Source: Chenopodium formosanum (lineage: Eukaryota; Streptophyta; Magnoliopsida; Caryophyllales; Amaranthaceae). From it: a stretch of DNA of 64,000 nucleotides. The notes under the pieces are model-generated. The model did no database searches, was not told the DNA's origin, and saw only the letters and a program-made list of their open reading frames with translations. Below are positions 1 through 11,751 of the stretch, piece by piece. The stretch covers positions 4,402,001 through 4,466,000 of the forward strand of contig CM044858.1 in assembly GCA_024500155.1 (NCBI GenBank), written 5' to 3'. The stretch's first letter is position 1. Every line of letters begins with the position of its first letter. The position numbers and the translations under genes were made by a program.

Positions 1-1305
1 GCAGAAGTCTGTCATGAAAGTCATACCAACAAGGTGCCTGACCACAATAAGCTACTGAAAACTGATTCAGCATCATCTAAAGAAAGTGGTGAAGTGGTTC
101 AGCTAAGTTCAGTTGATTCTACTGATCCTAAACCTTGTCAGTCCTCCAATGAAGATTTGATCGAGAGGAAACCATGTCTAACTCAGTCACATGAATCAAA
201 AGTTGGTTTTCGAGAGCATGAGTCATCTGCTGTAACTACAAAATCAGATTCTACAGCTGTTAGTTTGCAAAGCTCACGTCATTGTAACTTTGATCTGAAT
301 GAAGGTATGGAGGAAAATGGAGCAGAATTCCACAAAATTCCACCAATATCAGTGGTAGCAAAGGTTGGGGTTCCTATGGGCTTGCCTCAGAAACCGCTGC
401 AGTTTGGTGGAGAGCTAGGATGGAAAAGATCAGGAAATATCAGCGCTTTCAGGTCCACTTCTTTCATGAATCCTGAAAGAGGAAGTATGACTAACAGCAA
501 TAGAGGGTTTGACCTCAATGTTGCTGCAACAATGGATTCAGAATCTCCTGGTGATGAGACTTCAGTGGACTTCACTTCAAAGCAGCCTGAAAGATTTCTC
601 CTTGACCTAAATTGCCAAAGTGAAAGTGATGTAAATCATCATAAACCTAGTGCATCAAGTTTTGATCTAAATAACAATCCTGTGATTGAGGATACACGGA
701 ATTACATTCATCATAATCAACACAGTGAAAACCAGCAGCTGCTCAGAAAAAGTGTTGCAGCTGACACAGCGACTTGTTTCAGAGGAAATGCCAGTCAATC
801 CAATTTTGAACTGAGAAGGCCTTCATACTGGGTTGATCTAAGCTCTATGCAAGGCTTTAGTCACGTTCAACCCCACCCATTTCTTGTGGCTGCCCCGACA
901 GCTGAGCAAGTTCAGATGATGATACCTTCTGGACTATATATCGGAAAAGTTAACAATCTATCCCCTACATTATATCCCCCTAGTCTCCCACCACACCTCA
1001 ACAATCAGCATAGTGCCGTTGCACTTCCCCAAATATCAGGTTCTGTTCTTGCAGCCTATCCTGGGGCTGTCCAATTCCTGGAAAGCCCTCAAGGAATGAA
1101 TCCTCATGCTTTAACAAACATGAGACCGACTTTCTTTCCCAATGGTAGTATACCTCTTATGGAGAATGGAAGCAGGGGATTTGGCAACCCAGAGCTTGTG
1201 ATTCCCTTGAAGAATGGATTTTTCGACCCTAGAGAGAGGCCAGTTGAACAGGTAGCTTTGCCGGCTTCTCAAATTAATTATAGACAGATGGCCTCCTGGA
1301 ACTAA
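1..1305 (+). CDS. SUO/TFIIS-N-family-like nuclear protein, C-terminal part (gene truncated by window start)
   Basis: The frame is open from base 1 to a TAA at 1303-1305, so the true start lies outside the window. About 434 codons are visible. They are low-complexity and Ser/Asn/Pro-rich, with repeated DLN cores: FDLNEG (near 289), FDLNVA (near 508), LDLNCQ (near 601) and FDLNNNP (661-681). The last fits the DLNxxP form of the EAR repression motif. The stretch with ELGWK...SAFR (near 409-450) followed by an FDLN block resembles the C-terminal half of plant SUO-type proteins, which carry BAH and TFIIS N-terminal domains upstream and act in microRNA-linked or transcriptional control. Those domains are not in this window, so the assignment rests on C-terminal resemblance only. 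The ending is Met-Ala-Ser-Trp-Asn. The following ~200 bases look like 3' UTR. Confidence 0.6.
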   Translation, partial: AEVCHESHTNKVPDHNKLLKTDSASSKESGEVVQLSSVDSTDPKPCQSSNEDLIERKPCLTQSHESKVGFREHESSAVTTKSDSTAVSLQSSRHCNFDLNEGMEENGAEFHKIPPISVVAKVGVPMGLPQKPLQFGGELGWKRSGNISAFRSTSFMNPERGSMTNSNRGFDLNVAATMDSESPGDETSVDFTSKQPERFLLDLNCQSESDVNHHKPSASSFDLNNNPVIEDTRNYIHHNQHSENQQLLRKSVAADTATCFRGNASQSNFELRRPSYWVDLSSMQGFSHVQPHPFLVAAPTAEQVQMMIPSGLYIGKVNNLSPTLYPPSLPPHLNNQHSAVALPQISGSVLAAYPGAVQFLESPQGMNPHALTNMRPTFFPNGSIPLMENGSRGFGNPELVIPLKNGFFDPRERPVEQVALPASQINYRQMASWN

Positions 1306-4300
1306 ATTTAGTGAAAATCTTATTTATCTGATCTAACAGTTCTAGTAATGCAATGTACATAAGTGGAGTAGCAGCTAGATTCTAGACTGTTGTAGATTGC
1401 TTATGGGAAGTCAGACAACAGTTATAACTGGGATTTACTACACTATTCGATCCTCGTCAGTTCATCTCTTACACTTGCTTCAGATTGGCAGATAGGCGTT
1501 CATGTATGTTATTTATTTGATTCCCAGAGATGGTGAAGTCACATTTATTGAAGTTGACTTAACCATAGAATTGCAAGTGTTTGAATCTTGTTCTGACATT
1601 GATGTTAGTTCTGTACAGACTACTAGTTTGCTGAAAGTTTGCATTCTTCAATTTGATCTAGCAATGTTTTGGGATTTATTTGATATTTGTAAGCCTTTGC
1701 TACCCATGTTTCCTATAATTTTCTTGTGCCTTTTATGATACATTCTTTGCTTATTGCTCTCAAATGTCCGCTTTGCAATTATTCAGACATCAATCATGTC
1801 ATTCTGAAATCTGAATCACCCCTTTTATTCACATGAAACCTACTTCAGATATGTTCATTGTTTGTGTTCCGTGATTTTGTTGTGAATAGTTGATGTTAAA
1901 GCTCACCATTTATAGATGTAAGATGCCCATTTTGTTTGAATGAAAATCCTCACAGAGCCAAGTGATTATGCATTAGCTGCCATTTAGGGAAAAATTAAGC
2001 TAAATCCAGAAACTAAGACTATTACTCTTCATAGAGGAAAGTGATGACCTACGTGTGCTTCAAGTTACGACCCGTTTTATTGCTAACTCTGCATAACAAA
2101 AGAGCTTATGGGAATGAGGATGTATACTCACTTCTTGACTCCCTCACCACACCCATCTGCTGCAGCAGAGAAATGCTAAAATTTGTGCTAGAAACACTTT
2201 GAGACCATCGGATTTACGTTGAGTTTTTGCCTTAGTGAAAAATTCAAAATGGTGACTTTTAGATTGAGAAAGAATATCTTGCTCTATAGACTACAGTAAT
2301 GTCCAAGGAAGTAGTAATAGCAACCTTAATGAACCCCATAGAATCGGCTTCATTTACTACATTCGTTGATCATGACGATCAATGATCCTGTTAGTAGTCA
2401 GCCACTTGATTGGACATAAAAATATGCACCTTGCCCTCAATACAAGTACCAAAAGATGAAGACTGGATTGATATCTAAAGTAGAAAATACACAGCTTTTG
2501 ATTGAATGCATTACAGTATAACAACTATAATTACCAAAGATTGACAAGGGGTGGACTATCAAATTTCGCAAACTACTTCAAAAACTATAGGACAGTAGGA
2601 TACCATCTGAAACATGGACTATGGCCCTCAACTTGCTGTTTGTCCATAGCTTTCATTGGGCCCCAGCAAAATTGTCAACATTTTTTTTACTCAGTATTAG
2701 CTAATGAGAAGCGTTCTATTGTACTCCAATCCGGTATGGAGGGAGCCCGATCTTAGAGATTAACATTTCAGTTTATATCCTCTCACAATTTTATGCATTG
2801 ATGTATGTGTCACTTTACTATTTCACTTTTATAATTTAAAAAATAAACGAATGTGATTAAGTTGTGAGAGGAGATATATTCACAGATTTTTGAATTTATT
2901 GAACTTGAATCTCATATACTTGTATATTAATCCAGCTCGATATAACAAACAAGCCCTTTTGTGATGGAGATTATAAGGGAATTCCCACCCCCGAACGATT
3001 CTAAGTAGGAAAGTAATGTAGTAGTAATGGTGTGCGGGTTGTTGGTTGACGGTGACGAGGGAGATTATGTACAAGCTTATGTTTTAAAATTTAGTATTTA
3101 TATGATAAAATGTAGAGAAATTTGGGGGAGGGGGAATTTTAGTAATTTCATCAAGTACTAAAATTAATCAATTACAAATAGTGACCTAGGTATTTTCTAA
3201 TTTGGTATTGTTAATTTGTTACAAATAGTGACCTAGGTATTTGTAACATTATCATTAATTTTATTTTTGATAAGGTTGACCCATCTAAACCATCTAAAGT
3301 GATATTAAAATAAAAGTAGTTTACACTATTTAGATCCAATCAAACAATAAAGAAACATAACAAGAAAGTATAGCATATGTATTTCACCATAAATCCGGTA
3401 TCTTTTTATAATTTTATGCCCATAAAACAATAGATGAAATAGTAGAAATTGACATTGTTATAGGAATTAGGAAATCTCCCATACAATCATCCAAGTACCG
3501 TTTTTAGTATAGATTAGTAGTAGCTTACTAACTTGTAAGTGGCTTACACTATATGTTGGTACTATATACTAATATCTATATATCGTTCATTAGTTAATGA
3601 TTTATGAATTTAATAATAACATACATTTCTGAGATTGGAAAGTTTTTGTTTACTAGATCTCAAGAGTAAATTATTCCAATTTCCTCCTACAATAAGCAAA
3701 AGACAGTGGATGTCTCACTTCATCTCGTACTTTTTTAATTTGGTCATATTTCACACTTTATATAGTTTTCATAAAGCTGTTACAAAGCAGTTACATGCAC
3801 TCCAATTCATCCACTTCCTTCTTTTTTTATTTCATTTTTTTAAATTTATTAATTTTATTTATAGCAATTGTAAGTATGCTTTGGAATGAAGAAATGAAAG
3901 TGATGGGTGTAATTCACTAGTTTTTGCATGTTATATTACGGGGGTGTAACATGTACTTTGGACCATCTTGCTAGCCTGGTTTTCACTACATTTTGAATTT
4001 TTGACTTACCTTTATCTCAAATTTACAAATAATAATGAACTTTTTTTCATAAGGAATTTTATTTATTTATTTTTTATTTATTTTTTATTTTTTATTTTTT
4101 TTTATTTTTTTTTTGTGACAATCATAAGGAATTTTTTACATACCCATATGTCTAACAAAACTAAGTTATAACAATGGTCTTATGTTCTATATGATAAAAG
4201 TAATTATGTAGATGGATGATTAAACGATGATGACAATATCCCATTCCGATCCCTTTAATTTGTTTACAAGACCGAATGCTTATAATGTACGTAACTCTTT

Positions 4301-4640
4301 ACTAAGTCATTTCGCTTCCATTGACAAACTTGGGATATGAGGCCATTGGGAAGCCTAGCTAGTATTGTGTATCGTCTTTTAATCTAACTATTATCAAGTT
4401 CATCTTATTAATTTACCTCTTTAGAAAATTATATCAACATGAGTAATAATAAGGAAAAACTAAAGTATAACTTACTAAAAAAAAAAATTACATCATATAA
4501 TTTATTAAACAACTTAGGGACAAAGGTAATAATTAAACAATTTAGGGACAAATGGAGAAATTCATAGAGTACCCCTTTTGTAAATCTATATTTAGTAGGC
4601 AATTAGGCAGGATGTAGCTAGAAGTAGTTAATTACTACTC
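1306..4640. other. Intergenic DNA, 3' UTR of the first gene then AT-rich sequence
   Basis: No convincing gene. Short open frames here have no family features and no supporting splice structure. A 24-bp direct repeat lies at 3172-3195 and 3219-3242. T-rich low-complexity DNA occupies 4055-4110. Confidence 0.6.
3172..3242. repeat. 24-bp direct repeat pair, 47-bp period
   Basis: The same 24 bases, beginning TTACAAATAGTGACC, occur at 3172-3195 and again at 3219-3242. Confidence 0.8.
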
Positions 4641-4643
4641 TTA

Positions 4644-4785
4644 GGCCCCGTTCTTTAGAGCTGTTCTGCTCTGCTTTGCTCTGCTGAAATCTGCTCTACT
4701 TTGCTCTGCTCTGCTGAAATCTGCTCTGCTCTGCTCTGCTTAAAATTAATACTTAATATTGAATTATTATAATAATAATGTATAT

Positions 4786-4820
<35 letters not shown>

Positions 4821-5714
4821 TTAATACTTAATGATAATAATAATAAATATTTAATAATAATAATAAATAAATAATATTTAATAATAATAATAAATATTTA
4901 ATAATAATAATATATAATTAATATTTAATAATAATATATAAATAATATTTAATAATAATAATAAATATTTAATAATAATAATAATATATAATTAATATTT
5001 AATAATAATAATATATAAATAATATTTAATAATAATAATAAATATTTAATAATAATAATATATAATTAATATTTAATAATAATAATAATATATAATTAAT
5101 ATTTAATAATAATATATAATTAATATTTAATAATAATATATAATATTTAATAATAATAATATTATTAAATATTAATATTTAGTAATAATAATAATTAATA
5201 TTTAATAATAATAATATTAATAATAATATAATTAATATTTAATAATAATAATATTAATAATAACATAATTAATATTTGATAATAATAATATTAATAATAA
5301 TAATATAATTAATATTTAATAATATAAATATTATTAATTATAATTAATATATAATAATAAAATTTAATGATTATAATAGTAGTAGTAGTAGTAGTAGTAG
5401 TAGCAGCAGCAGTAGTAATAATAATAATTGTAATAATAATAATAATAATAATAATAATAGTAATAATAATAATAATAATAGTAATAATAATAATAGTAAT
5501 AATAATAGTAATAATAATAATAATAGTAATAATAATATTAGTAATTATAATAATATTAGTAATAATAATATTAATATTAATGAAATCTGCTCTGCTCTAC
5601 TCGGCTCTACTTTGCTCTGCTCTGCTCTGCTTCAATCTGCTCTGCTCTGCTCTGCTTTGCTCTGCTCTGCTGAAATCTGCTATGCTCTGCCCAGAAGCTC
5701 AAAAGAACAGGGCC
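4644..5714. mobile_element. PIF/Harbinger-like MITE, 1,071 bp, with a huge (TAA)n core
   Basis: Left end reads GGCCCCGTTCTTTAGAGCT. The right end, reverse complemented, reads GGCCCTGTTCTTTTGAGCT. TTA flanks both sides (4641-4643 and 5715-5717), the TWA target duplication typical of PIF/Harbinger and Tourist elements. Inside each end are TCTGC-type pentamer arrays (4665-4740 and 5582-5690), in the same orientation rather than inverted. Between them lies about 840 bp of almost pure TAA/TTA/TAG microsatellite. The 137-codon open frame at 5367-5780 is just this microsatellite translated. No transposase is present. Confidence 0.75.
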
Positions 5715-5717
5715 TTA

Positions 5718-6512
5718 GTTGAAAATAAATGCAAAAAGGTGAGCAATATTTTACTCTTATGGTGTGAATGTGATACTTGACAAACATCCATCTTTGACGA
5801 CAGAGGTCAGACCGTCAGATCTACACGATTACACACCAAACTTCAAACAATTTTTTTTAAAAAAATTATTTATTAATTTTAGTTACTTGTATTTAATTCG
5901 GAGGGTTGAATAAATAAAGATGAATTTTGAATAATAAAAGGAGGTAGGGAATATCAGCGCAGACCATGGCATTAGCATCGGTAACGCAAGGATCTTCGCT
6001 TAGCTTTTCAGTGAATCTTTGTTTTTTTTTTTTTTTAGTTTATTTTATTTTATATTATCAACTAATTTTGGTTAAAGCCTTCGCCCTCTTCAAATCTTAT
6101 ATTGATCGAATCTTGTATACAATATTGTCTTTACGGCTATTACTAAGCAAAATCAAATTGAATTGAACTAGACTAGACTAGCTAGAGTATATACCATGCA
6201 CAATAACTACACCCTCAAACAAAAAAAGAAATGGTATTCTCATAAAGTAGGCCATTATAAATTAGCAATTTGCATGTGAAAAATAGCGAGTATGATGCTC
6301 TCTCTAGCTTAGTCGTCTCTATTCAATAACCTGACCAATAAGACAAGGAACCAACGATATTAATAAGGAATGCAAACACATGCGGTTCTTCTCTTGATGA
6401 GTTGATTCCCTTACTTTCCATTTTAGTCTCCTACCTTCATCATTTCTACTTTAGACTAGCTTTCTTAATCAATGGATTAGGATCAACGTTTAATCCATGA
6501 CTTAGAGAAGAG
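5718..6512. other. Intergenic DNA with no recognised feature
   Basis: AT-rich, with a short TCTAGACTAG-like palindromic stretch near 6168-6185. No gene or transposon end was recognised. Confidence 0.5.
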
Positions 6513-7451
6513 CAAAACTCAACCCAAATTGTTCCTGACCCGATTTCAAATCACCTTAAATGCAATTTAGACTACCTTATTATTGTTGATCAAAGCATTT
6601 TGTATAGGGAGACCAAGTCGGTCCAGGCCAGCAAAAGAAAGGAACATCATCCTCAAATTTAAGAGTTAGATATAGTATATATTTGTTGTATGGTCAAAGG
6701 AGATAGTTATCTTCCTAAATTATAGACTATAGTTCCCTAGTATATTGTCATATACTACGTATATTATAGTCAAAGGAAATAGTTAGCTTGATAAAAATGA
6801 TAATTATCTATATATAGTTAGTTGAACCCAAATATGACCTCACTTGGAAATGACCCGACCTGATTGTAACCTGCAAATTATTGACTTGAACATAATCCGA
6901 CTTAAATCTCAGAATGATCCGACTTGAAAATGACCCAACCTGATTATAACCCGCAAATTATTAACTTGAACCAAACTCAACTTGAACCCGAGAATGACCA
7001 GACTTGAAAATGACCTGACCTGATAATAACCCGCAAGTTATTGACATGGACCGAACCCGAATTAAACCCGAGAATGACCCGACTTAAAAAAGACCTGACC
7101 TGATTATAACCCGCAAATTATTGACTTGAACCGAGCCCAACTCAAACCCGAAAAATGACCCGACTTGATTATAACCCGCAAATGATTAACTTGAACCGAA
7201 CCCGAGAATTACCCTAACCCGTTTTTACCCGAATCAAACCCGACCTATTGTTTACCTGACCCGAATGTAACCCGACCTGTTATTAACTCGATTCAAACCT
7301 GATAAGAAGTATGACCCGACTAAAGCATGACCAAACCCAAACCCAACCCGCATAGGTTATGGAATTAATCCAAATTGATCTGACCCGAGTTGACCCAACA
7401 CACTCTTACCGACCCAAACCCGACCCGTTTACCCGAATTGACATCTCTACC
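6513..7451. repeat. Long direct repeat, left copy (~939 bp), of the satellite-bearing composite
   Basis: This segment is repeated in the same orientation at 10951-11751. Both copies begin CAACCCAAATTGTTCCTGA, pass through the same unique ~300-bp block, then an 80-bp minisatellite, then a CCCGACC-rich tail ending CCGAATTGACA. The left copy is ~140 bp longer because its minisatellite has five units instead of three. No primer-binding site follows it and no target duplication was found, so LTR status is unproven. Confidence 0.8.
6840..7200. repeat. 80-bp minisatellite (about 5 units)
   Basis: The marker CCGCAAATTA, or a close variant, starts at about 6871, 6951, 7031, 7111 and 7176, giving periods of 80, 80, 80 and 65 bp. 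Each unit carries several CCCGAC/TTGAACC blocks. The right-hand copy of the composite has only three (markers at about 11301, 11380 and 11460). Confidence 0.8.
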
Positions 7452-10400
7452 CGAAACCTCCAAACTTTTTCAAAAAGCATGGAAATTAGTCTTCAATTTT
7501 GGATTTTTTTGACTTTTATTTTTCACCCGAAAATAAAAATTGCCGAAATTTTTACCATGGTCCCTACTACCCTCCGGGAGTCCAATTCGCTGGGTGGAAC
7601 CATCCAATTTGCCTTTAAACAACCAATTTATTGAATTACAACTTGTACCGATTTTATTAATTTAAGTCTACCACGACCATTTATGACAACATATAATGAT
7701 CATATATATGGTTCCACATGGCATTATATGACCCCGAGATGTATCCCCTAAAATCTCAAGCCTTTTCATCACCGGGCTTCGAAACTTCAAAAATTTGTCA
7801 AAAAGCGTGGATATTAGCCTTCAATTTTGGAATTTTTTAACTATTATTCGCTCGGAACTAAAAATTGCCGAAATGTTTACCATGATCTCTAATATCCTTC
7901 GGGAGTCCGATTGGATGAGTGGAATCATCCAATTTGCCTTTAAACAGCTAATTTACCGGTTTACAACTTGCACTAATTTCATTAACTCAAGCCTACCACG
8001 AACATTTATGATAACATATAATGATCATTTATGGTTCCAAACGACATTATACGACACCGACATGTATCTCTAAAATCTTATTTCTTTTCGACACCAGGAC
8101 CTGAAACCTTCGAAACTTTTCTAAAAAAGCATGGATATTAGCTTCAATTATAGAAATTTTTTTGACTTTTTCCGCACATTAATAAAAATTGCAGAAATGT
8201 TTATCATGGTCCCTAATATCCCTCGAGAGCCCAATTAGGTGGGTGGAACCATCCAATTTTCCTTTAAACAACCAATTTACCGGTTTACAACTAGCACCGA
8301 TTTCATTAACTCAAGCCTACCACGAACATTTATGACAACAAATAATGATTATATATGGGTGAATGGGTCCAAACGACATTATATGACCCTGATATGTATT
8401 CCCTACAATTTCAAGACTTAGACACCGGGCCCCGAAAAATCCAAATTTTCTCAAAAAGCGTGGATGTTAGCCTTCAATTTTTTACTTTTTTCACCCGGAA
8501 ACAAAAATTGCCGAAAAGTTTACCATGGTCCCTTATACCCTCCGAGAGTCTTACTGGGTAGGTGGAACCAACCAATTCGCCTTTAAACGATCAAATTACC
8601 GGTTTACAACTTGCACGGATTTCATTAACTCAAGCATACTACAAACATTTATGACAATATATAATGATTATTTATCGTTTCAAACGACATTATATGACCC
8701 CGAGATGTATTCCCTAAAATATCAAGACTTTTCTACATTGGGCCCCGAAACCTCCAAAATTTTTCAAAAAACATGGATATTAGCCTTCAATTTTGGAATT
8801 TTTTGACTTTTTTCCGCCCGGAAATAAAAATTGACAAAATGTTTTACCATGATCCCTTATACCCTCCTGGAGTCCAATTGGGTGGGTGGAACCATCCAAT
8901 TTGCCTTAAAACGACCAATTTACCGGTTTACAACTTGCACCGATTTCATTAACTCAAGCCTAACACGAACATTTATAACAACAAATTATGATCATATATG
9001 GTTCTTAACAACATTATACGACCCCAAGATATATCCTCTAGAATTTCAAGATTTTTCGACACCGGGCCGCGAAACCTCCAAAATTTCTCAAAAAGTGTGG
9101 ATATTAGCCTTCAATTTTGGAATTTTTTGACTTTTTTCTCTCAGAAATAAAAATTGCCGAATTGTTTACCATGGTCCTTAATATCCTCCGGGAGTCCAAT
9201 TGGGTGGATGGAACCATCCAATTTGTCTTCAAACGACCAATTTACCGGTATACAACTTGCACCGATTTCATTAAATCAAGCCTACCACGAACATTTATGA
9301 CAACATATAATGATCATATATGGTTCCAAATGTCATTATATGACCCCGAGACGTATTCCCTACAATTTCAAGACTTTTTGACACCAGGCCCCGAACCCTC
9401 CAAAATTTCTCAAAAATAGTGGATATTAGCCTTCAATTTTGTAATTTTTGACTTTTTTTCGCCCGAATATAAAAATTGCCGAACTGTTTACCTTGATCCC
9501 TTATACTGCCAGGATTCCCATTGAGTGGGTAAAACCATCCAATTTGTCTTTAAACGACCAATTTACCAGTTTACAACTTGTACCGATTTCCTTAACTCAA
9601 GACTACCACGAACATTTATGACAACAAATAGTGATCATATAAGGTTCCAAACGGTATTATATGACCCCGAAATGCATCCCCTAGAATTTCAAGACTTTTC
9701 GACACCGGGCCCCGAAACCTCCAAAATTTCTCAAAATGCGTGGATATTAGCCTTCAATTTTGGAATTTTTTGACTTTTTTTTCCCCAAAAATAAAAATTG
9801 CCGAAATATTTACCATAGTCCCTAATATCCTCCAGAAGTCCAATTGGGTTGGTGGAACCATCCAATTTGCCTTTAAACGGCCAATTAACCGGTTTACAAC
9901 TTGCACGGATTTCATTAACTCAAGCATACTACGAACATTTATGACAACATATAATGGTCATATATGGTTCCAAACGGAATTATATGACCTCGAGATGTAT
10001 CCCCTAAAATATCAATACTTTTCTACACTGGGCCCCGAAACCTCCAAAATTTTTCAAAAAACGTGGATATTAACCTTCAAATTTGGAATTTTTTTACTTT
10101 TTTTCGCCCGAAAATAAAAATTGCCGAAATTTATACCAAAGTCCCTAATACATTCTGGGAGTCCAATTGGGTGTGTGGAACCATCCAATTTGCTGTTAAA
10201 CGACCAATTTACCGGCTTACAACTTGCACCGATTTCATTAGATCAAGCCTACCACAAACATTTATGATAAAAAATAATGATCATATATGGTTCCAAACGA
10301 CATTATATGACCCCGAGTTGTATCCCATGGAATTTCAAGACTTTTCGACACCAGGCCCCGAAACCTCCAAAATTTCTCAAAAAGCGTGGATATTAGCCTT

Positions 10401-10590
10401 CAATTTTGGAATTTTTTGATTTTTTTTCGCCCGGAAATAAAATTTCCCGAAATGTTTACCATGGTCCGTAATACCCTACGGGAGTCCAATTGGGTGTGTG
10501 GAACCATCCAATTTGCTGTTAAACGACCAATTTATCGGTTTACAAGTTGCACCGATTTATCGGTTTACAACAGCAATTTAATTAACCGAT
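7452..10590. repeat. Tandem satellite array, ~323-bp unit, nine full copies plus a partial one
   Basis: The marker GGATATTAG (or variant) recurs at 7481, 7809, 8133, 8462, 8775, 9099, 9421, 9742, 10065 and 10388. Spacings are 328, 324, 329, 313, 324, 322, 321, 323 and 323 bp. Each unit contains the same blocks in order: GCCTTCAATTTT, AAAATTGCCGAA, GTCCAATTGGGTGG, CCGGTTTACAACTTGCAC, a TATATGGTTCCAAACG block and CCCCGAAACCTCC. Most units keep an open plus-strand frame of 82-125 codons. I recognise no protein family in them. The tenth unit decays after about 180 bp into short repeated pieces of itself (10545-10610). Confidence 0.9.
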
Positions 10591-10614
10591 TTACAAGGCA
10601 ATTTAATTAACTTC

Positions 10615-10950
10615 CACTGAACCCGACTTTAACCGAAATTGACCCTAACCCGTTTTAACCCGTCAAAACCCGAATTTAACCCGACTTGTTACTAATCTGA
10701 CCTGAATTCAGCCTGAGTCATTCCTAACCCGACCCGAATTTAACCCAACCTGTTACAAATCCGGCCCGAAATCAACCCGACTTGTTATTGACCTGACCCA
10801 AATTCAACCCGACTTGTTATTGACCTGACCCAAATTTTACCAGACCTATTACTTACCCGACCCTAAAATTCAATCCAATATGTTACTAACCCGACTCGAA
10901 ATTAACAATTTAACATGACTTGTGAATTGTGATTGACCCGACCTAAATTC
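10615..10950. repeat. AACCCGAC-rich low-complexity spacer
   Basis: Irregular repeats of AACCCGAC, TTGTTA and GACCTGACCC-like words link the end of the satellite to the right direct repeat. No coding potential was seen. Confidence 0.65.
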
Positions 10951-11751
10951 AACCCAAATTGTTCCTGATCCGATTTCAAATCACCTTAAATGGAATTTAG
11001 ACCACCTTATTATTGTTGATCAAAACATTTTGTCTTGGGAGACAAACTCGGTCCAGGTCAGCAAAAGAAAGGAGCATCATCCTCAAATTTAAGAGTTAAA
11101 TACAGTACGAAGTATAAATTTGTTGTATGGTCAAAGGAGATAATTATCTACCTAAATTATAGACTACAGTTCCCTAGTATACTGTCATATATATTATAGT
11201 CAAAGGAAATTATTAGCTTGACAAAAATGATAATTATCTATTTATAGTTAGTTGAACCCAAATATGACCTGACTTGGAAATGACTTGACCTGATTGTAAT
11301 CTGCAAATTATTGACTTGAACATAACCCGACTTGAATCCGAGAATGACGGACTTGGAAATGACCCAACCTGATTATAACCCGCAAATTATTGACTTGAAC
11401 CGAACCCGACTTGAACCCGAGAATGACCTGACTTGAAAATGACCCGACCTGATTATAATCCGCAAATGATTCTGTTGAACAGAACCCGACTCGAACCTGA
11501 GAATTACCCTAACCCGTTTTAACCCGTGAAAACCCGAATTAAACCTGACCTATTGTTCACCCGACTCGAATGTAACCCGACCTGTTATTAACCTGACCTA
11601 AACCCGATAAGAAGTATGACCCAACGTGACCCGACTCAAGCACGACCCAACCCAAACCCGACCCGCATAGGTTATGAAATTAATCCGAATCGACCAGACC
11701 CACTCTTACCTGACCCAAACCCGACCCGTTTATCCGAATTGACAACTCTAA
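10951..11751. repeat. Long direct repeat, right copy (~801 bp)
   Basis: Same orientation and order of blocks as 6513-7451, with substitutions throughout and a minisatellite of three units. It ends CCGAATTGACAACTCTA before unrelated sequence. No polypurine tract precedes it. Confidence 0.8.

Noticed and set aside
1502..1738. 78-codon frame after the first gene
   Set aside because: Lies in the probable 3' UTR and downstream DNA, with no homologous look.
5367..5780. 137-codon frame rich in Ile and Val
   Set aside because: It is a translation of the TAA/TAG/TAT microsatellite inside the MITE, not a protein.
7452..10590. CRISPR-like array
   Set aside because: The units are contiguous 323-bp repeats with no unique spacers, in a plant nuclear context.
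6513..11751. Calling the composite an LTR retrotransposon
   Set aside because: No primer-binding site, polypurine tract, target duplication or retroviral-type protein was seen; kept as a repeat of unknown class.
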